Notes: generated by a model not told the origin, from the sequence alone. A DNA stretch of 5,345 nt from Lachnospiraceae bacterium (GCA_017958465.1 JAGDCQ010000053.1:1-5345), one strand, 5' to 3'. Counted from the first letter of the stretch, positions 1 through 5,308 are shown. Translations and numbers: made by a program.

Positions 1-96
1 ATGATGAAGGTAAGAAACCTTGGTCGCAAATCACTCGAGGAAGTGCTTCAGAAACTTCAGGAGCTCGGTTTATCGCTCCGCGAAGGCGAAGAGTAA
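1..96 (+). CDS. rpoA: RNA polymerase subunit alpha, C-terminal end (partial)
   Basis: The first 31 codons are the end of RpoA; the gene begins left of the window, so the ATG ATG at position 1 is internal and not a start. The alpha subunit nucleates assembly of the RNA polymerase core. Its C-terminal domain contacts UP-element DNA and transcription activators. The visible residues MMKVRNLGRKSLEEV, then LQKLQELGLSL, are the last helix-turn-helices of the alpha C-terminal domain, where RNLG..S..E is highly conserved. A short acidic tail (REGEE) and a TAA stop follow. rplQ begins 27 nt downstream, the usual rpoA-rplQ pairing at the end of the alpha operon. Identity is close to certain despite the short fragment; nothing can be said of the N-terminal domain. 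Confidence 0.95.
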   Translation: MMKVRNLGRKSLEEVLQKLQELGLSLREGEE

Positions 97-123
97 TACC
101 TATAAAACCAGGAGGAAACAAAA

Positions 124-660
124 ATGGCAGGTTACAGAAAACTGGGCAGAACCTCGAGCCAGAGAAAGGCTCTGTTGAGAAACCAGGTAACGAACCTTTT
201 ATATCACGGCAAGATTGAGACAACCGCGACAAGAGCTAAGGAAATCCGCAGGATCGCCGAGAAGTTCATCGCACTTGCAGTTAAGGAAAGAGATAACTAC
301 GAAACAGTTACCGTTACTGCAAAGGTTGCCCGCAAGGATAAGGACAACAAGCGTGTGACAGAAGTCGTAAACGGCAAGAAAGTTACCGTTTTTGATGATG
401 TTCAGAAAGAGATCAAGAAGGATGCTCCTTCAAGACTTCACGCAAGAAGGAAGTTCGAAGCTTACCTTTACCCTGTAGTAGAGGTTCCCGCTGAAGCAGC
501 AGGAAAGAAAGCTCATACAAAGGAGATCAGCGTTGCAAACAAGCTTTTCAACGAGATCGCTCCCAAGTATGCAGACCGTAACGGCGGCTATACCAGAACG
601 GTAAAGATCGGACCCCGCAAGGGCGACGCTGCTGAGATGGTCATCATTGAGCTCGTTTAA
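124..660 (+). CDS. rplQ: 50S ribosomal protein L17, enlarged form
   Basis: L17 is a large-subunit protein that binds 23S rRNA near the polypeptide exit tunnel. The ATG is preceded by AGGAGG at 110-115 with 8 nt spacing. The N-terminus (RKLGRTSSQRKALLRNQVTN, then IETTATRAKEIRRIAEK) and the C-terminal block (residues about 136-178: VANKLFNEIAPKYADRNGGYTR, ending VIIELV) are clear L17. The protein has 178 residues, against roughly 115-130 in the usual family member. The excess comes from two internal insertions: about residues 56-100, lysine-rich and beta-like with the element VVNGKKVTVFDD, and about 117-135, ending AAGKKAHTKE. The extra C-terminal tail seen in E. coli is absent. I recall this enlarged form from Lachnospiraceae, so it is probably lineage-specific and functional. 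The gene is followed by an intrinsic terminator. Confidence 0.97.
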   Translation: MAGYRKLGRTSSQRKALLRNQVTNLLYHGKIETTATRAKEIRRIAEKFIALAVKERDNYETVTVTAKVARKDKDNKRVTEVVNGKKVTVFDDVQKEIKKDAPSRLHARRKFEAYLYPVVEVPAEAAGKKAHTKEISVANKLFNEIAPKYADRNGGYTRTVKIGPRKGDAAEMVIIELV

Positions 661-674
661 TTGATTATTATAAT
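647..674 (+). promoter_or_regulatory. Possible promoter for the ecfA1 group
   Basis: A perfect TATAAT lies at 669-674, with TTGAGC (4 of 6 to the -35 consensus) at 647-652 and a 16-nt spacer. The predicted start near 681 would put the rplQ terminator hairpin at the very 5' end of the transcript. No other promoter-like pair is visible before ecfA1. The region is AT-rich, so a chance TATAAT is quite possible. Confidence 0.35.
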
Positions 675-681
675 AATGCGG

Positions 682-709
682 AGAAGGGTTGCTTTAAGGC
701 AACCTTTTT
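682..709 (+). terminator. Intrinsic terminator after rplQ
   Basis: GGTTGC (687-692) pairs perfectly with GCAACC (699-704) around a 6-nt loop. The stem extends outward through A-U and G-U pairs formed by the purines at 682-686 and the T run at 705-709. That T run then serves as the U-tract. Flanking ATAAT (673-677) and ATTAT (714-718) could lengthen the structure imperfectly. It lies 27 nt after the rplQ stop and ends the alpha operon, although some read-through into the ECF genes is likely. Confidence 0.85.
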
Positions 710-746
710 CTGTATTATCAGACAGAACATAAGCCGGGTGCGGCAG

Positions 747-761
747 AAAGGAGCAGCCATG
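747..761 (+). promoter_or_regulatory. Ribosome binding site that fixes the ecfA1 start
   Basis: AAAGGAG at 747-753 sits 5 nt before the ATG at 759. The frame is open further upstream to a GTG at 738, but no Shine-Dalgarno-like sequence precedes that codon and it would add seven non-conserved residues. The ATG is therefore the preferred start. Confidence 0.85.
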
Positions 762-1625
762 ATCAGGACAAAGGAACTTGCCTTCGATTACATAAGACGA
801 GACGAAGAAGGCAATGTTGAAAGTGTCACACGTGCACTTGACGATATAAACATCAATGTGAAACAGGGCGATTTTGTTGCGATCCTTGGCGCAAACGGCT
901 CCGGAAAATCCACACTGGCAAAGCACCTGAACGCCATACTCATGCCCACAGAAGGCGAAGTATGGGTAAACGGCATTAAGACCACCGATGAGGACAACCT
1001 CCTTGAAATACGCAAGAACGCAGGGATGGTATTCCAGAACCCTGACAACCAGATAATCCTCACCGTTGTGGAAGAGGACGTGGGCTTTGGCCCGGAAAAC
1101 CTCGGCGTTCCCACGAAAGAGATCTGGGAGAGGGTTGAAAAGGTGCTTAAATCCGTAGGAATGCTTGAGTTCCGCAAGGATTCGCCGAACAAGCTGTCCG
1201 GCGGCCAAAAGCAGCGTGTTGCCATAGCCGGGATAATGGCTATGAAGCCTAAGTGCATCATCCTTGACGAGCCTACGGCGATGCTTGATCCCGTGGGGCG
1301 CAAAGAGGTTATCGCCACCGCACGTGAGCTCAACAAAAAGGAAGGCGTTACTGTCATCCTCATCACCCACTACATGGAGGAGGTAACAGGTGCAGACGTG
1401 GTGTTTGTCATGGATTCCGGAAAGGTAGTGATGACGGGCACTCCGCGCCAGATCTTCTCGAGAGTGGATCAGTTAAAGCAATTCAGGCTCGATGTCCCGC
1501 AGGTCACCGCACTTGCCCATGACCTCAGGAAGAAGGGCGTGCCCCTTCCCGAGGGGATCCTTACCCCGGAGGAGTTCGAGGAGGCATTTACAAGGGCCTG
1601 TGACGCACGAGGAGGTGCCATATGA
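759..1625 (+). CDS. ecfA1: ECF transporter energy-coupling ATPase EcfA1
   Basis: This is the first of two ABC ATPases that power energy-coupling factor uptake of vitamins and other micronutrients, working on the cytoplasmic face with EcfA2 and EcfT. The protein has 288 residues. In order it shows Walker A GANGSGKST (about 44-52), the Q-loop VFQNPDNQ (Gln93), signature LSGGQKQRVAIAG (from 146), Walker B CIILDEP with catalytic Glu171, a D-loop reading AMLDP, and the switch histidine in ITHYMEE (His204). QNPDNQ and DEPTAMLDP mark the A1 rather than the A2 paralogue. The C-terminal extension (residues about 230-288) includes LDVPQVTALAHDL, typical of EcfA proteins. All catalytic residues are present. 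The stop overlaps the ecfA2 start by 4 nt. Substrate cannot be told, because it is set by S components encoded elsewhere. Old names are cbiO and ybxA. Confidence 0.96.
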   Translation: MIRTKELAFDYIRRDEEGNVESVTRALDDININVKQGDFVAILGANGSGKSTLAKHLNAILMPTEGEVWVNGIKTTDEDNLLEIRKNAGMVFQNPDNQIILTVVEEDVGFGPENLGVPTKEIWERVEKVLKSVGMLEFRKDSPNKLSGGQKQRVAIAGIMAMKPKCIILDEPTAMLDPVGRKEVIATARELNKKEGVTVILITHYMEEVTGADVVFVMDSGKVVMTGTPRQIFSRVDQLKQFRLDVPQVTALAHDLRKKGVPLPEGILTPEEFEEAFTRACDARGGAI

Positions 1626-2488
1626 GCATTATTTTCGATCATGTGACGCATAAGTACTCCCCGGGCACAACCATGGAAAAAACGGCGTTAAACGACGTCA
1701 ATCTTGTGATCAATGACGGAGAGTTCATAGGACTTATAGGGCATACAGGCTCAGGCAAATCCACCCTCATCCAGCATATGAACGGGCTGTTGCTGCCTAC
1801 ATCGGGCACAGTCTACGTGGACGGCGAGGATATAAGCGAAAAGGACTACTCGAAGAAGATGCTACGAAGCAAGGTGGGGCTCGTGTTCCAGTACCCGGAG
1901 CACCAGCTTTTTGAGCCCACGGTGGTAAAGGACGTCCAGTTCGGTCCGAGGAATCTCGGGCTTAAGCCGCTGGAGATAGAGTACCGCAGTTTCGAAGCCC
2001 TTAAAAACGTTGGCATCGGCGACGACCTTTTCGATGCTTCCCCCTTCGAACTGTCGGGGGGCCAGAAGCGCAGGGTCGCAATAGCCGGCGTGCTGGCCAT
2101 GAAGCCGAAGGTCCTTATTCTTGACGAGCCTACGGCAGGCCTTGATCCCGCCGGGCGCGACGAGATCCTCGGCCTGATCAGCGATATACACAAAAAGACG
2201 GGGATCACGGTCATCCTCGTTTCACACAGCATGGAGGACGTGGCAAACTACGTGGACAGGATCATCGTCATGAACGCTGCATCTGTTGTCCTTGAAGGGC
2301 CTCCAAAGGCTGTATTTACCTACGCAAAAGAGCTTGAGGGCATAGGACTTTCCGTGCCCCAGGTAACACAGATAACACGAGATCTTGCAAATAAGGGCTT
2401 TGAGATAAGCCCCGACTGCATCACACTTGAAGAGGCGGGGGAAGAGCTGCTCAGGGTTTACAGGCAGCGGAAAGGCATCCCCGGTTAA
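1622..2488 (+). CDS. ecfA2: ECF transporter energy-coupling ATPase EcfA2
   Basis: This is the second ATPase of the ECF module and forms the heterodimer with EcfA1. The start ATG lies inside ATGA, overlapping the ecfA1 stop, and GGAGG at 1611-1615 within ecfA1 provides the ribosome binding site, so translation is probably coupled. The 288 residues show Walker A GHTGSGKST (40-48), Q-loop VFQYPEHQLFE (Gln90), signature LSGGQKRRVAIAG (from 144), Walker B VLILDEP with catalytic Glu169, D-loop GLDPAGRD, and switch His202 in VSHSMEDV. QYPEHQLFE and DEPTAGLDP are A2-type features. The C-terminus repeats the LSVPQVTQITRDL element seen in EcfA1. All ABC motifs are intact, as in EcfA1, so both composite sites look active. 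ecfT starts 3 nt after the stop. Confidence 0.96.
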   Translation: MSIIFDHVTHKYSPGTTMEKTALNDVNLVINDGEFIGLIGHTGSGKSTLIQHMNGLLLPTSGTVYVDGEDISEKDYSKKMLRSKVGLVFQYPEHQLFEPTVVKDVQFGPRNLGLKPLEIEYRSFEALKNVGIGDDLFDASPFELSGGQKRRVAIAGVLAMKPKVLILDEPTAGLDPAGRDEILGLISDIHKKTGITVILVSHSMEDVANYVDRIIVMNAASVVLEGPPKAVFTYAKELEGIGLSVPQVTQITRDLANKGFEISPDCITLEEAGEELLRVYRQRKGIPG

Positions 2489-2491
2489 AAT

Positions 2492-3298
2492 ATGATCCGC
2501 GACATTACATTAGGGCAGTATTACCCGGAAAATTCAATAATACATCGCCTTGATCCCAGAGTGAAGATTGTCGGAACGCTGGTTTATTTGGTGTCGCTTT
2601 TTCTCTTCAAGAGCTTCTGGGGCTATATCCCCACTATGATCTTCCTGTTCTCCTGCATCCACCTGTCGAAGGTGCCATTCAAGCACATTGTGAAGGGCCT
2701 GAAGGCAGTGGTGATGCTCCTTATGTTCACACTTATATGCAACATCATCTTCACAAGGGGCGAGGTGCCGCTGTTTGAGTGGAAATTTATAAGGATCTAC
2801 CCCGAAGGCTTAAGGACCGCCGGTTTTATGGGCATCCGCCTTACGCTCCTGATCACGGGTTCATCGCTTATGACGTTCACAACGACGCCGACGCAGCTTA
2901 CAGACGGCCTGGAGCGGCTCTTTGCACCGCTCAAGCTCTTTAAGGTGCCTGTTCACGAGGTCGCGATGATGATGTCAATCGCACTGCGCTTTATCCCTGT
3001 GCTCCTTGAGGAAACAGACAAGATAATGAAGGCGCAGCAGGCCAGAGGCGCGGATTTCGAGGAAGGCAACATCTTCCAAAGAGCGAAGGCCATGGTGCCT
3101 ATCCTTGTGCCTTTGTTCATATCATCCTTCAGACGCGCGGGGGACCTTGCCATGGCTATGGAGGTAAGGTGCTACCACGGCGGCGAGGGGCGCACGAGAA
3201 TGAAACCGCTTAAATACAAAGGACGGGACTTTATTGCTTATGGGGTGCAACTGCTCTACCTTGCGGCTCTGATCCTGGTCCGCATTTTCCTTGGCTGA
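2492..3298 (+). CDS. ecfT: ECF transporter transmembrane scaffold EcfT
   Basis: EcfT is the membrane protein that couples ATP hydrolysis by EcfA1/EcfA2 to toppling of the interchangeable S component. The opening MIRDITLGQYYPENSIIHRLDPRVKI is a family hallmark and fixes the start. Hydrophobic stretches lie at about residues 27-39, 44-57, 70-88, 111-130, 158-174, 200-214 and 247-266. The two cytoplasmic coupling-helix arginine motifs are visible: AQQARGADF (ARG at 184-186), and AMEVRCYHGGEGRT (Arg226), where many relatives have ARG or ARC. The length of 268 residues is normal. No good Shine-Dalgarno precedes the ATG: the nearest purine run, GGAAAGG at 2469-2475, is 16 nt away. Translation therefore probably depends on coupling to ecfA2, whose stop lies 3 nt upstream. 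Confidence 0.95.
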   Translation: MIRDITLGQYYPENSIIHRLDPRVKIVGTLVYLVSLFLFKSFWGYIPTMIFLFSCIHLSKVPFKHIVKGLKAVVMLLMFTLICNIIFTRGEVPLFEWKFIRIYPEGLRTAGFMGIRLTLLITGSSLMTFTTTPTQLTDGLERLFAPLKLFKVPVHEVAMMMSIALRFIPVLLEETDKIMKAQQARGADFEEGNIFQRAKAMVPILVPLFISSFRRAGDLAMAMEVRCYHGGEGRTRMKPLKYKGRDFIAYGVQLLYLAALILVRIFLG

Positions 3299-3332
3299 TC
3301 TTGCAAGATCGTGGCCTGTGGGGCGATTTGCC

Positions 3333-4070
3333 ATGAAGAGAGTGAAACTGACAATTTCATACGACGGGACAAGGTACTGCGGCTGGCAGGTCCAGAACAA
3401 CGGGCCGACAGTGGAAGAAGCGGTGACTTTGGCCGTAAAAAAGGTCACAGGTGAAGATGTAAAGCTTCTGGGGGCCAGCCGGACAGACGCCGGAGTTCAC
3501 GCCCTCGGCAATGTAGCTGTCTTCGACACATCGTCTCCCGTACCTGCGGACAAGTTTTGCTTTGCCCTGAACAGTTACCTGCCTGAGGACATAGTCGTAC
3601 TGGATTCCTGCGAAGTGGCCGCGGATTTCCATCCAAGACACTGCGAGAGCCGTAAAACCTACGAATACAGGATACGTAACACCCGCTTCCCGCTTGCAAC
3701 GGACAGGCTTTACACACACCATGTCCACAAAAAACTGGATACGGAGGCGATGAGAAGGGCGGCAGCTTTTGTTACCGGCGAACACGACTTTACATCCTTC
3801 TGTTCGGTAGGGGCGCAGGTCGAAAGCAAGGTCCGGACTGTATATTCCCTGGATATCCTCGAGGACGGGGGTGTGATCACTCTTCGGATCTGCGGAAACG
3901 GCTTTCTCTACAATATGGTCCGCATAATAGCGGGGACGCTTATTGAGGTCGGGCTTGGGCTGCGGGATCCCGAAGGCATGGGTGACGTGATCCTTGGAAT
4001 GGACAGGAACCTTGCCGGGCCCACTGCTCCTGCGAAGGGTCTCACGCTCATAAAGATCGATTTTTTATAA
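3333..4070 (+). CDS. truA: tRNA pseudouridine(38-40) synthase TruA
   Basis: TruA converts uridines 38-40 in the anticodon stem-loop of many tRNAs to pseudouridine. From the ATG at 3333 the protein has 245 residues, the usual family length. It begins MKRVKLTISYDGTRYCGWQVQ, the standard TruA N-terminus. The catalytic aspartate is Asp52 in GASRTDAGVHALGNV, equivalent to Asp60 of E. coli. The conserved RKTYEYRI (from about 107), GEHDFTSFC (about 149-157), GNGFLYNMVRIIAGTLIEVG (188-207) and AGPTAPAKGL (228-237) blocks all follow. The frame is open upstream to a TTG at 3291 overlapping ecfT, and a GTG lies at 3318. Both would add non-conserved residues and neither has a clear ribosome binding site. 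The chosen ATG has only a weak GGGGCG upstream, so the start is slightly uncertain. The gene follows ecfT by 34 nt and is probably co-transcribed with it. Confidence 0.95.
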   Translation: MKRVKLTISYDGTRYCGWQVQNNGPTVEEAVTLAVKKVTGEDVKLLGASRTDAGVHALGNVAVFDTSSPVPADKFCFALNSYLPEDIVVLDSCEVAADFHPRHCESRKTYEYRIRNTRFPLATDRLYTHHVHKKLDTEAMRRAAAFVTGEHDFTSFCSVGAQVESKVRTVYSLDILEDGGVITLRICGNGFLYNMVRIIAGTLIEVGLGLRDPEGMGDVILGMDRNLAGPTAPAKGLTLIKIDFL

Positions 4071-4104
4071 GGAAAAGTCATTCTGAAAATGATAAAACCA
4101 GACG

Positions 4105-4151
4105 TAATATAAAATTTTTTCAAAAAAACCGTCAATTTTAATCTTTTTTTG
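4105..4151 (+). promoter_or_regulatory. AT-rich A/T-tract region, possible UP element
   Basis: This stretch directly upstream of the rplM -35 box is almost all A and T. Homopolymer runs lie at 4115-4120 (T), 4122-4128 (A) and 4144-4150 (T). Such tracts bind the alpha C-terminal domain and raise output at ribosomal promoters. The T run at 4144-4150 has no GC-rich hairpin before it, so it is not read as a truA terminator. Confidence 0.5.
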
Positions 4152-4180
4152 TTGACACAGGGGGATTATGCTGTTATAAT
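4152..4180 (+). promoter_or_regulatory. Consensus housekeeping promoter of rplM-rpsI
   Basis: TTGACA at 4152-4157 and TATAAT at 4175-4180 match the sigma-A/sigma-70 consensus at all 12 positions with the optimal 17-nt spacer. TG at 4172-4173 adds an extended -10 element. Transcription should start near 4187, giving a leader of about 74 nt before rplM. The AT-rich tract upstream may strengthen it further. It gives L13 and S9 their own high-level transcription in addition to any read-through from truA. Confidence 0.93.
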
Positions 4181-4186
4181 CCCGCT

Positions 4187-4260
4187 TGTCGGTTAGAAAA
4201 CCGTTGCAGGTCTTCCTGTGGACGGAAGACCGTTTCAGAAATAATCAGGAGGTTTTTACC
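4187..4260 (+). promoter_or_regulatory. Structured rplM leader, candidate L13 leader RNA
   Basis: Two perfect hairpins fill the leader. The first is CGGTT (4190-4194) with AACCG (4199-4203) around a 4-nt loop. The second is GGTCTTCC (4209-4216) with GGAAGACC (4224-4231) around a 7-nt loop. The sequence ACCGTT-N-CAG occurs twice (4200-4209 and 4229-4238). AGGAGG (4247-4252), 8 nt before the ATG, is the ribosome binding site. CTTCCTG (4212-4218) can pair with CAGGAGG (4246-4252) over 7 bp including one G-U, which would break the second hairpin and hide the ribosome binding site. An L13 leader family is known upstream of rplM-rpsI in Bacillota (Rfam L13_leader), thought to allow feedback by L13. 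Position fits that family, but membership is inferred and I cannot test it here. No terminator lies in the leader, so control would act on translation. Confidence 0.6.
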
Positions 4261-4695
4261 ATGAAAAGTTTTATGGCAAGCCCTGCAACAATTGAAAGAA
4301 AGTGGTACGTTGTAGATGCAGAAGGCCAGACACTTGGACGTCTTTCCACAGCTGTTGCTTCTGTTTTACGCGGTAAGAATAAGCCTACTTTTACTCCTCA
4401 CATCGACACCGGTGACTATGTAGTCGTTGTTAATGCGAGCAAGATCAAGGTTACAGGCAAGAAACTTGAACAGAAAATTTACTACAATCACTCCGACTAT
4501 GCCGGCGGCATGAGAGAGACAACTCTTAAGGAGCTTCTTGCAAAGAAGCCTGAAGAAGTTGTTTACCTTGCTATCAAGGGTATGCTTCCCAAGGGACCCC
4601 TCGGTGCACAGATGCTCACAAAGCTTCATGTTTACGCAGGCCCCGAGCATCAGCAGGCTGCTCAGAAGCCCGAAGTGCTTGAGATCAAAGGTTGA
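4261..4695 (+). CDS. rplM: 50S ribosomal protein L13
   Basis: L13 is an early-assembly large-subunit protein that binds 23S rRNA. The ATG at 4261 follows AGGAGG with 8 nt spacing and gives 144 residues, normal for the family. The frame stays open upstream to a TTG at 4186, but that extension would run through the leader hairpins and is rejected. Family blocks visible: RKWYVVDAEGQTLGRLSTAVASVLRGK (about 13-39), FTPHIDTGDYVVVVNASKI (about 43-61), KIYYNHSDYAGGMRE (about 71-85), and the signature AIKGMLPKGPLGAQMLTKLHVYAGPEH (about 103-129). It is the first gene of the rplM-rpsI pair and the likely regulator of its own leader. Codons favour T-ending forms such as GTT, CTT and GCT, more than in the ecf and truA genes, as expected of a highly expressed gene. 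Confidence 0.97.
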   Translation: MKSFMASPATIERKWYVVDAEGQTLGRLSTAVASVLRGKNKPTFTPHIDTGDYVVVVNASKIKVTGKKLEQKIYYNHSDYAGGMRETTLKELLAKKPEEVVYLAIKGMLPKGPLGAQMLTKLHVYAGPEHQQAAQKPEVLEIKG

Positions 4696-4700
4696 GACTG

Positions 4701-4719
4701 AAAGGAGGATATCACATTG
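4701..4719 (+). promoter_or_regulatory. Strong ribosome binding site that fixes the rpsI TTG start
   Basis: AAAGGAGG (4701-4708) lies 8 nt before the TTG at 4717. No in-frame ATG or GTG occurs between the ribosome binding site and the conserved S9 residues FYGTGRRKSS. TTG is therefore the only sensible start. Confidence 0.92.
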
Positions 4720-5109
4720 GCTAATTCGAAATTCTATGGAACAGGCAGAAGAAAAAGCAGTGTAGCAAGAGTTTATCTTGTTCCCGGTTCCGGTAAGATT
4801 ACTATCAATAAAAGAGATATCGACGAATATTTCGGTCTTGAGACCCTTAAGGTTGTTGTTCGTCAGCCCCTCAAGCTTGTTAATGCTGAAGGCAAGTATG
4901 ATGTAATCGTTAATGTACGCGGCGGTGGCTACACAGGTCAGGCCGGCGCTATCAGACACGGTATTTCCCGTGCCCTTACAAGAGTAGATGAGGAGTTCCG
5001 CCCTTCCCTTAAGAAGGCCGGTTTCCTTACAAGAGACCCTCGTATGAAAGAGCGCAAGAAGTACGGTCTCAAAGGCGCAAGGCGCGCACCTCAGTTCAGC
5101 AAGCGTTAA
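4717..5109 (+). CDS. rpsI: 30S ribosomal protein S9
   Basis: S9 is a small-subunit head protein whose C-terminal tail reaches the P-site tRNA. The 130-residue product has the expected length and blocks: FYGTGRRKSSVARVYLVPGSGKITIN (about 6-31), a KLVNAEGKYDVIVNVRGGGYTGQAGAIRHGISRAL core (about 53-87), and the basic tail RDPRMKERKKYGLKGARRAPQFSKR. The terminal SKR that contacts tRNA is intact. The gene begins with TTG, rare for a highly expressed ribosomal protein, backed by a very strong ribosome binding site. It starts 21 nt after the rplM stop and shares the consensus promoter at 4152-4180. A strong terminator follows 38 nt after the stop. Confidence 0.97.
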   Translation: MANSKFYGTGRRKSSVARVYLVPGSGKITINKRDIDEYFGLETLKVVVRQPLKLVNAEGKYDVIVNVRGGGYTGQAGAIRHGISRALTRVDEEFRPSLKKAGFLTRDPRMKERKKYGLKGARRAPQFSKR

Positions 5110-5146
5110 TCAGAGAGCCGAGAAAGCCCGAAAACACAGTATTTTC

Positions 5147-5181
5147 ACCCCAAAAGGACATCCCTTTTGGGGTATTTTTTT
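5147..5181 (+). terminator. Intrinsic terminator of rplM-rpsI
   Basis: CCCCAAAAGG (5148-5157) pairs perfectly with CCTTTTGGGG (5163-5172) around a 5-nt loop. An extra A-T pair (5147/5173) closes the base. Seven T residues (5175-5181) follow, one base after the stem. This is a classic rho-independent terminator and closes the ribosomal cluster. The opposite strand lacks a comparable U-tract after the stem, so it looks one-directional. Confidence 0.93.
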
Positions 5182-5265
5182 GCCCAAAACCGCTGACAAA
5201 GTTTGATATAAAAAAGCATAAAATGATGAGAAAAAAAGTGCGTTTATTTGGGGGAAACGAAAAAG

Positions 5266-5293
5266 TTGACAAAGACAGATTTATATCTATTAT
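5266..5293 (+). promoter_or_regulatory. Candidate promoter for a gene beyond the right edge
   Basis: TTGACA (5266-5271) is a perfect -35 box. TATTAT (5288-5293) matches the -10 consensus at five of six positions after a 16-nt spacer, predicting a start near 5300. No open reading frame follows within the window. Its likely target is a gene to the right, which cannot be seen. The 164-nt region 5182-5345 is AT-rich and holds no coding sequence that I can support. Confidence 0.5.
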
Positions 5294-5308
5294 GTCATTC
5301 TATGTCAA
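5280..5308 (-). promoter_or_regulatory. Candidate opposing promoter overlapping the forward one
   Basis: Read on the - strand, TTGACA (complement of 5303-5308) and TATAAA (complement of 5280-5285) are spaced by 17 nt, a near-consensus promoter aimed back toward rpsI. It overlaps the forward promoter at 5266-5293. No - strand gene is visible to its left, so it would make an antisense or non-coding transcript, or it may be a chance match in AT-rich DNA. Confidence 0.3.

Noticed and set aside
657..1370. Long open frames on the - strand opposite ecfA1 (237 and 192 codons) and ecfA2
   Set aside because: They mirror intact, strongly conserved ABC ATPase genes, have no family resemblance and no convincing ribosome binding sites. 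They are by-products of codon use on the + strand.
1263..2136. 17-bp identical repeat between ecfA1 (1263-1279) and ecfA2 (2120-2136)
   Set aside because: Both copies encode the Walker B motif of paralogous ATPases (LDEPTA), so shared ancestry and constraint explain the match; it is not a mobile or recombination repeat.
3291..3332. TTG-initiated 14-residue extension of TruA overlapping ecfT
   Set aside because: No ribosome binding site precedes it and the added residues are not family-like. The ATG at 3333 gives the standard N-terminus.
4078..4133. Weak hairpins after truA (TCATT/AATGA, and GACG/CGTC enclosing T and A runs) as a truA terminator
   Set aside because: The stems are short or AT-only and not followed by a U-tract in the right place. 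Read-through into rplM seems at least as likely.
4538..4765. 75-codon + strand frame bridging rplM and rpsI
   Set aside because: It is out of frame with both genes and spans their junction; its apparent protein is a shifted reading of L13 and S9 codons.
4366..4959. 197-codon - strand frame across rplM and rpsI
   Set aside because: It lies opposite two certain ribosomal protein genes and shows no recognisable protein features.
5231..5259. CGTTT/AAACG hairpin (5241-5245 with 5255-5259) followed on the - strand by a T run, as a - strand terminator
   Set aside because: It has only 5 bp with a 9-nt loop and a 3-nt gap before the T run, and no - strand gene in the window needs it. Too weak to annotate.
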